Shown in pieces: positions 1-5,338 of a stretch of DNA of 5,338 nucleotides. Numbering within the stretch: position 1 is the first letter of the stretch; every line of letters starts with the position of its first letter. The notes under the pieces were generated by a model. The model was not told the origin of the DNA. It saw nothing but the letters and a program-made list of their open reading frames with translations, and did no database searches. The stretch spans positions 1-5,338 of the forward strand of contig CACZYN010000131.1 in the NCBI GenBank assembly GCA_902785445.1. Direction: 5' to 3'. This DNA is from an uncultured Anaerovibrio sp. GTDB taxonomy: Bacteria; Bacillota; Negativicutes; Selenomonadales; Selenomonadaceae. A program made the translations under genes and the position numbers.

Positions 1-119
1 ATGATTTAATTGAAAATGCTATGGCAAAAGCCAATATTGAATTTAACCCATCTTTAGAGCAGCTGTTGGAGGCTGATGAGTGGGCCAGAATGATTACCAG
101 AAAAGAACTGGCTAAGTAG
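1..119 (+). CDS. dxr: 1-deoxy-D-xylulose 5-phosphate reductoisomerase, C-terminal fragment
   Basis: This is the last 38 codons of a gene entering from the left edge; the first complete codon is at position 3 and the stop is TAG at 117-119. The visible peptide ends with a helix containing SLEQLLEADEWAR, which resembles the C-terminal helical domain of Dxr (IspC), where a 'P-SLEDVL-D-WAR' type sequence is usual. Dxr converts 1-deoxy-D-xylulose 5-phosphate to 2-C-methyl-D-erythritol 4-phosphate with NADPH and a divalent metal, the first committed step of the MEP isoprenoid pathway in the cytoplasm. The call rests on this short tail plus the neighbours: dxr normally lies directly before rseP and ispG in Firmicutes. 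The catalytic and NADPH-binding parts are outside the window, so integrity of the enzyme cannot be judged. The gap to rseP is 14 nt, consistent with cotranscription. Confidence 0.85.
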   Translation, partial: DLIENAMAKANIEFNPSLEQLLEADEWARMITRKELAK

Positions 120-133
120 GGAGTAAGAGTATT

Positions 134-1168
134 ATGCTATTGACGATTGTTTCAGCGGTATTTGTGTTTGGCCTGTTGGTGTTGGTACACGAATGGGGAC
201 ATTTTATTACTGCAAAAATGACTAATATGCGGGTAGACGAGTTTGCCATTGGTTTTGGGCCGAAGCTTCTGAGCTGGCAAAAGGGAGAAACCCTATATGC
301 TCTGCGGGCTATTCCGCTTGGGGGCTTTAACCGGATTGCCGGCATGGATTTTGATGAAGATGAGGAGTCGGACGCTGGGGACCGGGCTTATTTTAAACGG
401 CCGGTATGGGCCAGAATGATTGTTATTTTGGCTGGTTCCTTCATGAATTTTGTCTTACCGGTGATACTGTTCTTTTTAATATTCTTTTTCAGTGGTATTC
501 AAACACCAAATCCTGAGCCGATTATTGGTGATGTACTGGCCGGGCGGCCAGCTGCCTCAGCCGGACTTAGACCTGGGGATCGTATTTTGACCATTAATGG
601 TCAGGAAGTAAATGAGTGGAAAAACATCTCGGAGTCTTTCCAGAATTCTGCTGGCAAGCCTTTTGAAATAACGTATCTTAGAGATGGCGAAACCCTGACT
701 GGTACGGTTATACCGGAGGAGGATCCTGCTACCAAACGAGTACTGATTGGTATTCAGGGGACATTGATTACTCAGGATGTTTCCTTGGGGGAAGCCGCTA
801 GCCTTTCTATAGAGAAAACCAGTAATATTTTTAAGGCTATGTTGGATGCCTTGGCTATGCTGGTAACTAAGGAAGGGGCTTCCGCTGAGTTATCCGGTCC
901 GATAGGGGTAGCCCAAATGGCTGGTGAAGTTGCGCAGCATGGATTTATACCTTTGTTGAATTTTGCCGCTTTTTTGAGTCTGAACTTGGGAATTGTTAAT
1001 TTGTTACCAATTCCGGCGCTGGATGGCGGACATTTTGTTACATTGGTAATTGAGGCTGTCCGGGGTAAGCAGATGAGTAAAAAGGCCATGTATTATATTC
1101 AGGCAGTGGGCGTGGTAATACTCATAAGCCTGATGATATTTGCTACATTTAATGATGTAACCAGATAA
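134..1168 (+). CDS. rseP: Site-2 intramembrane zinc metalloprotease RseP/RasP family
   Basis: This is a 344-residue polytopic membrane protease of the M50B family. The zinc-binding HEWGH motif (H19, E20, H23) lies in the first membrane segment, followed by the family's conserved GFGPKL stretch near residues 40-46. A second hydrophobic segment covers roughly residues 95-120. A single PDZ domain follows at about 128-196 (core AGLRPGDRILTING), then a third segment near 270-290 carrying the second metal motif NLLPIPALDGG (N289, D297), and a last segment near 320-340. All catalytic elements are intact. It is expected to cleave anti-sigma factors or signal-peptide remnants within the membrane after a first cut by another protease; the actual substrates cannot be read from the sequence. 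The single PDZ matches the short Firmicutes form rather than the two-PDZ E. coli RseP (about 450 residues). The start is supported by AGGGAG at 118-123, 10 nt upstream of the ATG, and by the position of HEWGH. Confidence 0.95.
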   Translation: MLLTIVSAVFVFGLLVLVHEWGHFITAKMTNMRVDEFAIGFGPKLLSWQKGETLYALRAIPLGGFNRIAGMDFDEDEESDAGDRAYFKRPVWARMIVILAGSFMNFVLPVILFFLIFFFSGIQTPNPEPIIGDVLAGRPAASAGLRPGDRILTINGQEVNEWKNISESFQNSAGKPFEITYLRDGETLTGTVIPEEDPATKRVLIGIQGTLITQDVSLGEAASLSIEKTSNIFKAMLDALAMLVTKEGASAELSGPIGVAQMAGEVAQHGFIPLLNFAAFLSLNLGIVNLLPIPALDGGHFVTLVIEAVRGKQMSKKAMYYIQAVGVVILISLMIFATFNDVTR

Positions 1169-1179
1169 GGAGGACCGCT

Positions 1180-2244
1180 ATGATACAACGTAGGCAGACC
1201 AGACAAATTCATATTGGCGATATAGCCATTGGCGGTGGTGCTCCTATATCGGTTCAGTCCATGACTAACACCAAGACCACGGATACACAGTCCACTGTAG
1301 AGCAAATCAATGCCTTGCAGGCAGCGGGCTGTGACATAGTCCGTTTGGCTGTACCGGACATGGAGGCAGCTTTAAATCTTGGTAATATAATAAAGAAAGT
1401 TAATATTCCTTTGGTGGCGGATATTCATTTTGATTATCGGCTGGCTTTGGAAGCCATTAATCAAGGAATCTCCGCCCTGCGGTTAAATCCCGGCAACATT
1501 GGCGGAGAGGAAAAGGTCAAGGCAGTGGTTAAAGAGGCCAAGGCCCACAAAATCCCCATCCGCATCGGTGTTAATGCTGGATCCTTGGATAAGAAGCTTA
1601 TGGCCAAGTACGGCGGGGTAACTGCCCAAGCTTTGGTGGATTCCGCCATGGAGCATGTACGGATACTGGAAGCACAGGACTTTACCGATATGAAAATATC
1701 CTTAAAGGCCCATGATGTGCCATTGACCATTGAAGCCTACCAGCTGATGTCTCAAACGGTGGATTATCCGTTGCATTTGGGTATCACCGAGGCGGGAACT
1801 GCCCGCAGTGGCATGATTAAGTCAGCGGTAGGCATTGGTGCTCTCCTTAGTCAGGGCATTGGCGATACCTTCCGCATATCCCTTACTGGTGATCCGGTAG
1901 TGGAGGTAAAGGTGGCCAATGAAATCCTTAAATCCCTTGGGATGCGGGAATACGGTCCAACCCTGATTTCCTGTCCAACCTGTGGCCGAACCAGCATTGA
2001 TTTGGCTGGTATTGCTGAAGAGGTGGAACGTCGGCTGGAGGATATCAAAAAGCCAATTTCCGTGGCAGTAATGGGCTGTGTTGTTAACGGTCCCGGGGAA
2101 GCCAAGGGAGCTGATGTTGGTATCGCCGGTGGTAACGGTGAAGGCCTGGTATTCAGAAAAGGCGAGATAATTCGCAAGGTTAAGGAAACCGAATTGGTTG
2201 AGGAATTATTTAAAGAAATAGATAAGATTTTACAGGAGGATTAA
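1180..2244 (+). CDS. ispG: 4-hydroxy-3-methylbut-2-enyl diphosphate synthase (Fe-S)
   Basis: This 354-residue protein is IspG (GcpE), which reductively opens 2-C-methyl-D-erythritol 2,4-cyclodiphosphate to HMBPP in the cytoplasm, the penultimate MEP-pathway step. Electrons come from flavodoxin or ferredoxin. The N-terminal TIM-barrel part (about 1-255) shows the familiar PISVQSMTNTKTTD, VADIHFDYRLAL and ALRLNPGNIG segments. The C-terminal part (about 258-354) supplies the [4Fe-4S] ligands: C265 and C268 in SCPTCGRT, C300 in MGCVVNGPGE and E307 in the same motif. The spacing matches E. coli IspG C270/C273/C305/E312 with a constant offset of five. It is the compact two-domain bacterial form without the extra middle domain found in plants. 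The start is fixed by AGGAGG at 1168-1173, which overlaps the rseP stop. The gene ends 4 nt before proS, so the two are almost certainly cotranscribed. Confidence 0.97.
   Translation: MIQRRQTRQIHIGDIAIGGGAPISVQSMTNTKTTDTQSTVEQINALQAAGCDIVRLAVPDMEAALNLGNIIKKVNIPLVADIHFDYRLALEAINQGISALRLNPGNIGGEEKVKAVVKEAKAHKIPIRIGVNAGSLDKKLMAKYGGVTAQALVDSAMEHVRILEAQDFTDMKISLKAHDVPLTIEAYQLMSQTVDYPLHLGITEAGTARSGMIKSAVGIGALLSQGIGDTFRISLTGDPVVEVKVANEILKSLGMREYGPTLISCPTCGRTSIDLAGIAEEVERRLEDIKKPISVAVMGCVVNGPGEAKGADVGIAGGNGEGLVFRKGEIIRKVKETELVEELFKEIDKILQED
2234..2240 (+). promoter_or_regulatory. Ribosome binding site for proS, inside the ispG 3' end
   Basis: AGGAGGA lies in the last codons of ispG, 8 nt before the GTG at 2249. 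It decides the proS start: GTG at 2249 gives an N-terminus matching the usual ProRS beginning (M-R-A followed by P-T-L-R-E-T-P), and no ATG fits better. Placing the site within the upstream coding sequence suggests proS translation follows ribosomes terminating on ispG. Confidence 0.85.
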
Positions 2245-2248
2245 AATA

Positions 2249-3958
2249 GTGCGCGCAACAACTCTTTATGCACCAACTTTACGGGAGACCCCAGCGGAGG
2301 CCGAGGTAAAAAGCCATCAGCTTATGCTGCGGGCCGGTATGATAAGAAAGGCAGCAGGCGGTTTATACACCTATATGCCTTTGGCTTGGCGGACTTTGAA
2401 GAAAATTATGCAGATTGTCCGTGAGGAAATGGACGAGGCTGGTGGCCAGGAAATCGCCATGCCAATTGTTCAGCCGTCGGAAATTTGGAAAGAAACTGGC
2501 CGTTGGTCGGTATATGGTGATGAGATGTTCAGAGTTTCAGACCGTCATGGTCGGGAATTCTGCCTTGGGCCAACTCATGAAGAAATGGTTACCACCCTTA
2601 TTCGGGACGAGGTGCGCTCCTATAAGCAGCTTCCTTTAATGCTGTATCAGATCCAGAACAAGTATCGGGATGAAATTCGTCCACGTTTTGGACTGATGCG
2701 GGGCCGGGAATTCATCATGAAGGACCTTTATTCTTTTGATAAGGATGAGGAAGGCATGAATGAGTCCTATAAGAAGATGTATGATGCCTATACCCGGGTA
2801 TTCTCCCGTATGGGATTGGAATTTAGACCGGTAGAGGCAGATAATGGTGCCATCGGTGGCGGTCATTCTCACGAATTTACCGTGTTGGCCGAGGCTGGTG
2901 AGTCCAATATCGCCTATTGCACCAAGTGTGATTATGCCGCTTCGGATGAGAAGGCGGAGCTTACGGTTATTAAGGCCCCAGAGGAGGATATGATGGAGCT
3001 GGAAAAGGTTTCCACTCCTGATGCCCACACGATTGAGCTGGTGGCCAAATGTCTGAATCTCCCGTTGGATAAGACCATCAAGGCGGTAGCCTTCCAAAGC
3101 GAGCAGGATGAATTGGTATTGGCCTTTGTTCGGGGAGACCATGACGTTAACGATGTAAAGGTACTGAATCTCTTCGATGAAATTATTGACTTGCATATGG
3201 CCTCTGATGAAGCTATTGCAGCTGCTGGCGGTGTAGCCGGTTTCATGAGTCCAATAGGCATTAAAGAGGGTACTAAGGTAGTAGTGGATGCTACTGTTAT
3301 GGAAATGTACAATGCCTGTGCTGGCGCCAACGAAAAGGATATGCATTTCATTAATGTAAATCCTAAGCGGGATTTCAAGGATGTAATTGTGGCCGATATT
3401 CGTATGGTGAAGGAAGGGGATGCTTGCCCACACTGTGGAGCACCAGTAAAGATGACCAGAGGCATCGAGGCCGGTCAGGTATTTACTTTGGGAACCAAGT
3501 ATTCTGAATCCCTGCATGCAACTTTCCTGGATGAAAACGGTCGGGAAAAGCCATTGGTAATGGGTTGCTATGGTATTGGTGTCAGCCGGACTATGGCGGC
3601 AGCCATTGAACAGAATAATGATGAAAATGGTATCATTTGGCCACGGGCTATTGCTCCTTTTGAAGTGGTGGTTGTACCGGTTAATGCCAAGAATGATGAC
3701 CAGCTGCGCATTGCCGAGGAAATTTATACAGAGCTGAAAGCCAAGGGCGTGGATGTACTCATTGACGACCGTAAGGAACGGCCTGGTGTTAAGTTTAAGG
3801 ATGCGGACCTGATTGGCTATCCGCTGCGTATAACCGTTGGACCAAAGGCTGTAGATGAGGATTCTGTAGAGCTTAAGGTTCGTCGTAATGGTGAAATGGT
3901 GAATGTGACCAAGGCTGAGGCTGCTGCCAAGGCTGTGGAGATGCTGGAGGAACTTTGA
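2249..3958 (+). CDS. proS: Prolyl-tRNA synthetase, bacterial type with INS editing domain
   Basis: This 569-residue class II aminoacyl-tRNA synthetase attaches proline to tRNA-Pro in the cytoplasm; the length is typical of the bacterial (E. coli-like) form. The catalytic core carries motif 2 at residues 140-158 (RDEIRPRFGLMRGREF, with R140, R144 and R151) and motif 3 around GCYGIGVSR (C440 to R447). C440 corresponds to the E. coli active-site region Cys443. Between them, at about 224-400, lies the YbaK-like INS domain, which hydrolyses mischarged Ala-tRNA-Pro; K280 or a neighbour in DKTIKAVAF is the expected editing lysine. The C-terminal anticodon-binding domain starts near I468 and includes DDRKERPGVKFKDADLIG. 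CxxC pairs at C224/C227 and C393/C396 flank the INS domain. The start is GTG. The later two thirds of the gene use no TTA, CTA or TCA codons, unlike ispG, which uses TTA. The stop overlaps the next gene's ATG. Confidence 0.97.
   Translation: MRATTLYAPTLRETPAEAEVKSHQLMLRAGMIRKAAGGLYTYMPLAWRTLKKIMQIVREEMDEAGGQEIAMPIVQPSEIWKETGRWSVYGDEMFRVSDRHGREFCLGPTHEEMVTTLIRDEVRSYKQLPLMLYQIQNKYRDEIRPRFGLMRGREFIMKDLYSFDKDEEGMNESYKKMYDAYTRVFSRMGLEFRPVEADNGAIGGGHSHEFTVLAEAGESNIAYCTKCDYAASDEKAELTVIKAPEEDMMELEKVSTPDAHTIELVAKCLNLPLDKTIKAVAFQSEQDELVLAFVRGDHDVNDVKVLNLFDEIIDLHMASDEAIAAAGGVAGFMSPIGIKEGTKVVVDATVMEMYNACAGANEKDMHFINVNPKRDFKDVIVADIRMVKEGDACPHCGAPVKMTRGIEAGQVFTLGTKYSESLHATFLDENGREKPLVMGCYGIGVSRTMAAAIEQNNDENGIIWPRAIAPFEVVVVPVNAKNDDQLRIAEEIYTELKAKGVDVLIDDRKERPGVKFKDADLIGYPLRITVGPKAVDEDSVELKVRRNGEMVNVTKAEAAAKAVEMLEEL
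3946..3951 (+). promoter_or_regulatory. Ribosome binding site deciding the zinc-lipoprotein start
   Basis: GGAGGA lies within the last codons of proS, 6 nt before the ATG at 3958. A TTG at 3955 immediately precedes that ATG in frame and would add one residue, but it would be only 3 nt from the site, which is too close. ATG at 3958, overlapping the proS TGA as TGATG-type coupling, is therefore preferred. Confidence 0.8.
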
Positions 3959-4842
3959 TGAAAAAGCTAGCTTTAATTTTGTCATGTTTGATGTTGTTTT
4001 TTGTCTGTGGGTGCCAGCGGGACGGTGCCACGGGCGAGAAGGCTTCCGGAGAAATAACGGTACTTACCAGCTTTTATCCTATGTATGTGGCAACCATCAA
4101 TATCACTGATGGAGTTGAGGGGGTTAAGGTGGTCAACATGACCCAGCCCCAGACTGGTTGCTTACACGATTATCAGCTGACTACCCAGGATATGAGTCTC
4201 ATAGAAACTGCTGATGTGATGGTAGTAAATGGTGGCGGTATGGAGAGCTTCCTGGACAAGGTGATAAAACAGCATCCAAAATTAAAGCTTATAGATGCAT
4301 CAAAGGATATTCCCTTATTGGATGATAACCCCCATGTTTGGGTAAGTATTACCAATGAAATCCAGCAGGTGAAAAATATAGCCGCCCAGCTGGCAGAAAT
4401 TGATCCTAAGCATAAGGATCAGTATGAAAAGAATTGTGCTGATTATGTGGCTAAATTATGGAAGCTGCAGGGTGATATGCATAAACAGCTGGATGGCTTT
4501 GCCGGAAAGAAGATTATCACTTTCCATGAGGCTTTCCCGTATTTTGCAAAAGAGTTTAATCTGGAAATCGCCGCTGTCATTGACCGGGAACCGGGAACAG
4601 AGCCGACTCCTAAGGAATTGGAGGAGACAATCGGCATAATTAAGAGTTCCGGGATCAAGGCTGTTTTCACTGAACCACAGTATTCCTCCGGTGCAGCTAA
4701 CACAATAGCTGCTGAAACCGGAGCAGTGGTTTATGAGCTGGATCCGGCAGTTACCGGTGAAGCCAAGCCGACGGCCAAGGACGATTACCTTAAAATAATG
4801 AAAAAAAATGCGGAGACTTTAGTGAAAGCACTGGCAAATTAA
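3958..4842 (+). CDS. Zinc ABC transporter substrate-binding lipoprotein (ZnuA/AdcA family)
   Basis: This 294-residue protein looks like a cluster A-I (PF01297-type) metal-binding lipoprotein that captures zinc outside the inner membrane for an ABC importer. The N-terminus is a lipoprotein signal: KK at 2-3, a hydrophobic stretch to about 16, and the lipobox V-C-G-C with C19 as the lipidated residue. A short polar linker follows. Probable metal ligands are H70 (GCLHDYQ), H126 (NPHVWVS), H190 (FHEAFPYF) and D262 (ELDPA). A histidine as third ligand, where manganese binders such as PsaA have glutamate, favours zinc. The His-rich loop of many zinc binders is absent. Besides C10 and C17 in the signal peptide and C19, there are cysteines at C68, two residues before H70, and C160. 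No permease or ATPase gene is adjacent. The ATG overlaps the proS stop, implying translational coupling. Specificity is inferred from ligands and could still be manganese. Confidence 0.88.
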   Translation: MKKLALILSCLMLFFVCGCQRDGATGEKASGEITVLTSFYPMYVATINITDGVEGVKVVNMTQPQTGCLHDYQLTTQDMSLIETADVMVVNGGGMESFLDKVIKQHPKLKLIDASKDIPLLDDNPHVWVSITNEIQQVKNIAAQLAEIDPKHKDQYEKNCADYVAKLWKLQGDMHKQLDGFAGKKIITFHEAFPYFAKEFNLEIAAVIDREPGTEPTPKELEETIGIIKSSGIKAVFTEPQYSSGAANTIAAETGAVVYELDPAVTGEAKPTAKDDYLKIMKKNAETLVKALAN

Positions 4843-4860
4843 GGCTTTACAGCGGTTAAT

Positions 4861-4886
4861 TTTGTCAAGGTATTTTTCTTGACAAA
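4861..4886. repeat. Perfect 9-bp inverted repeat overlapping the -35 box
   Basis: The left arm TTTGTCAAG (4861-4869) and right arm CTTGACAAA (4878-4886) are exact reverse complements separated by 8 nt (GTATTTTT). The right arm contains the entire -35 hexamer TTGACA. It could be an operator whose occupant blocks RNA polymerase, or form a modest RNA hairpin in read-through transcripts. Only three of the nine pairs are G-C and no U tract follows the right arm, so it is a poor terminator. Binding by any regulator is inference. Confidence 0.6.
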
Positions 4887-4907
4887 CAATAGGGCTGTGG
4901 CTATAAT
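4879..4907 (+). promoter_or_regulatory. Consensus sigma-70/sigma-A promoter for the DUF177 gene
   Basis: The -35 box TTGACA (4879-4884) and -10 box TATAAT (4902-4907) both match consensus exactly with the optimal 17-nt spacer. Transcription would be expected to start near 4913-4915, roughly 12-14 nt before the DUF177 ATG. This is the only convincing promoter seen in the window, and it shows the DUF177 gene can be expressed independently of the upstream operon. It should be strong unless repressed through the overlapping inverted repeat. Confidence 0.88.
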
Positions 4908-4911
4908 AAAT

Positions 4912-4916
4912 GAGGT
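4912..4916 (+). promoter_or_regulatory. Weak ribosome binding site for the DUF177 gene
   Basis: GAGGT is the only Shine-Dalgarno-like sequence near the start, 10 nt before ATG 4927 and 13 nt before the alternative ATG 4930. It coincides with the expected transcription start of the consensus promoter, so a transcript beginning at 4913-4915 would carry it at or partly beyond its 5' end. Confidence 0.5.
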
Positions 4917-4926
4917 CGATATTTCT

Positions 4927-5338
4927 ATGATGAAGATTAATACTATAGAAGCCGACAATAAACTTGGTTTAGGGGTTCCTTTTCAGTTTTCCACAACAGC
5001 TGAGGAAATCGGTGCTGCCCATGATGACTATTCCTTTGTAGGGGATATAGTGGTCAAGGGGGAGCTGGTGGCAACTGGCAGGGGATACCGTGTAAGTGGT
5101 CAGATTTCCTGTACGAAGTCCTTCGTGTGTGACCGTTGTCTGGAGGAATCAACCCAGCAGCAGGAGCACGATTTTGACGAAGAATATCAAAAGCGGGGAC
5201 TTGGCTACAAGGAAGATGACCAGGATGTGAATTATTTTGATGGCGATGAGGTAGACATATCATCCATGATACGGGATGTGTTGTTATCTGATCAGCCGTT
5301 AAATAATATATGCAACGCTGATTGTCGCGGTCTGTGCC
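4927..5338 (+). CDS. DUF177 (YceD-like) protein, truncated by the right edge
   Basis: An open frame from ATG 4927 gives 137 complete codons and is still open at the window end. The signature is the DUF177/YceD family: a beta-rich N-terminal half, a CDRC pair (C68, C71), a phenylalanine/glutamate segment DFDEEY, the acidic stretch GDEVDISSMIRDVLL, and the ending LNNICNADCRGLC (C129, C133, C137), where the family usually has P-x-x-P-x-C...C-G-L-C. Proteins of this family are linked to 23S rRNA accumulation or ribosome assembly, and the gene usually precedes rpmF (ribosomal protein L32), often followed by fatty-acid genes; neither is visible here. The cysteines could hold a metal. Most of the protein is present, with perhaps 20-40 residues missing as judged by typical family length. 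ATG 4930 is an equally possible start, one residue shorter. Expression is expected from the consensus promoter just upstream. Confidence 0.87.
   Translation, partial: MMKINTIEADNKLGLGVPFQFSTTAEEIGAAHDDYSFVGDIVVKGELVATGRGYRVSGQISCTKSFVCDRCLEESTQQQEHDFDEEYQKRGLGYKEDDQDVNYFDGDEVDISSMIRDVLLSDQPLNNICNADCRGLC

Larger units (their letters stand above)
4843..4926 (+). other. Intergenic region between zinc lipoprotein and DUF177 gene
   Basis: This is the only gap over 15 nt in the window. It holds a perfect inverted repeat, a consensus sigma-70 promoter and the DUF177 ribosome binding site, listed separately. No GC-rich hairpin followed by a T run is present, so there is no recognisable intrinsic terminator for the upstream operon, and read-through into the DUF177 gene is possible. 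Confidence 0.7.

Noticed and set aside
2636..3985. A 449-codon open reading frame on the minus strand opposite proS.
   Set aside because: It lies exactly codon-on-codon against proS, so it exists because proS avoids TTA, CTA and TCA. Its translation is rich in His, Ile and Asn with no recognisable domain, and no promoter or ribosome binding site was noticed for it.
4801..4808. A run of eight A residues near the end of the zinc lipoprotein gene as a phase-variable or slippage site.
   Set aside because: It encodes ordinary Lys-Lys-Asn codons and lies 14 codons from the end, so slippage would alter only the tail. Such runs are common in A-rich coding sequence.
4836..4862. AAATTAA / TTAATTT inverted repeat at the end of the zinc lipoprotein gene as a terminator.
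   Set aside because: The stem is seven A-T pairs only, with a 13-nt loop, and overlaps the better 9-bp dyad. It is too weak to act as an intrinsic terminator.
4861..4867. A divergent minus-strand promoter using the mirrored TTGACA of the dyad.
   Set aside because: At 16-18 nt to the left (about 4839-4845) the minus strand reads CCTTAA-like sequence rather than a -10 box, and no minus-strand gene follows.
5054..5263. A 69-codon minus-strand open reading frame over the DUF177 gene.
   Set aside because: It is covered by a clear family match on the plus strand, and its translation is low-complexity Pro/His-rich with no motif.

Overview
The window reads as one dense block of plus-strand housekeeping genes with moderate GC. 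The order dxr (3' end), rseP, ispG, proS matches the conserved frr-uppS-cdsA-dxr-rseP-ispG-proS cluster of Firmicutes. The compact RseP (one PDZ domain, 344 residues) and a bacterial-type ProRS with a cysteine-flanked INS editing domain point to a diderm Firmicute of the Negativicutes (the Veillonella/Selenomonas/Acidaminococcus/Phascolarctobacterium groups). That assignment is inference from gene order and protein style, not a database match.

Layout: 1-119 is the C-terminus of DXP reductoisomerase (Dxr). 134-1168 is the site-2 protease RseP. 1180-2244 is IspG, the Fe-S HMBPP synthase of the MEP pathway. 2249-3958 is prolyl-tRNA synthetase with a GTG start. 3958-4842 is a ZnuA/AdcA-type zinc-binding lipoprotein whose ATG overlaps the proS stop. 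Gaps between these genes are 14, 10 or 11, 4 and -1 nt, and each gene has a good Shine-Dalgarno sequence, so they very probably form one operon. After an 84-nt gap, a DUF177 (YceD-like) gene begins at 4927 and runs off the right edge. It has its own perfect-consensus sigma-70 promoter (TTGACA, 17 nt, TATAAT), and the -35 box lies inside a perfect 9-bp inverted repeat. No convincing intrinsic terminator separates the two units.

How the genes fit together: Dxr and IspG are two steps of isoprenoid precursor synthesis, which feeds undecaprenyl phosphate for the cell envelope. RseP performs intramembrane proteolysis in envelope stress signalling. ProRS charges tRNA-Pro. The metal-binding lipoprotein is the least expected member, because it sits alone without its ABC permease or ATPase at the end of an operon containing a zinc protease (RseP) and other metal-using enzymes. 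The DUF177 gene probably starts the next unit (commonly yceD-rpmF and fatty-acid or phospholipid genes), but nothing beyond it is visible here.

I see no new defence, mobile or RNA system in this window. The points most worth a second look are the promoter/inverted-repeat arrangement before the DUF177 gene, the orphan zinc lipoprotein coupled to proS, and the paired CxxC motifs around the ProRS editing domain.
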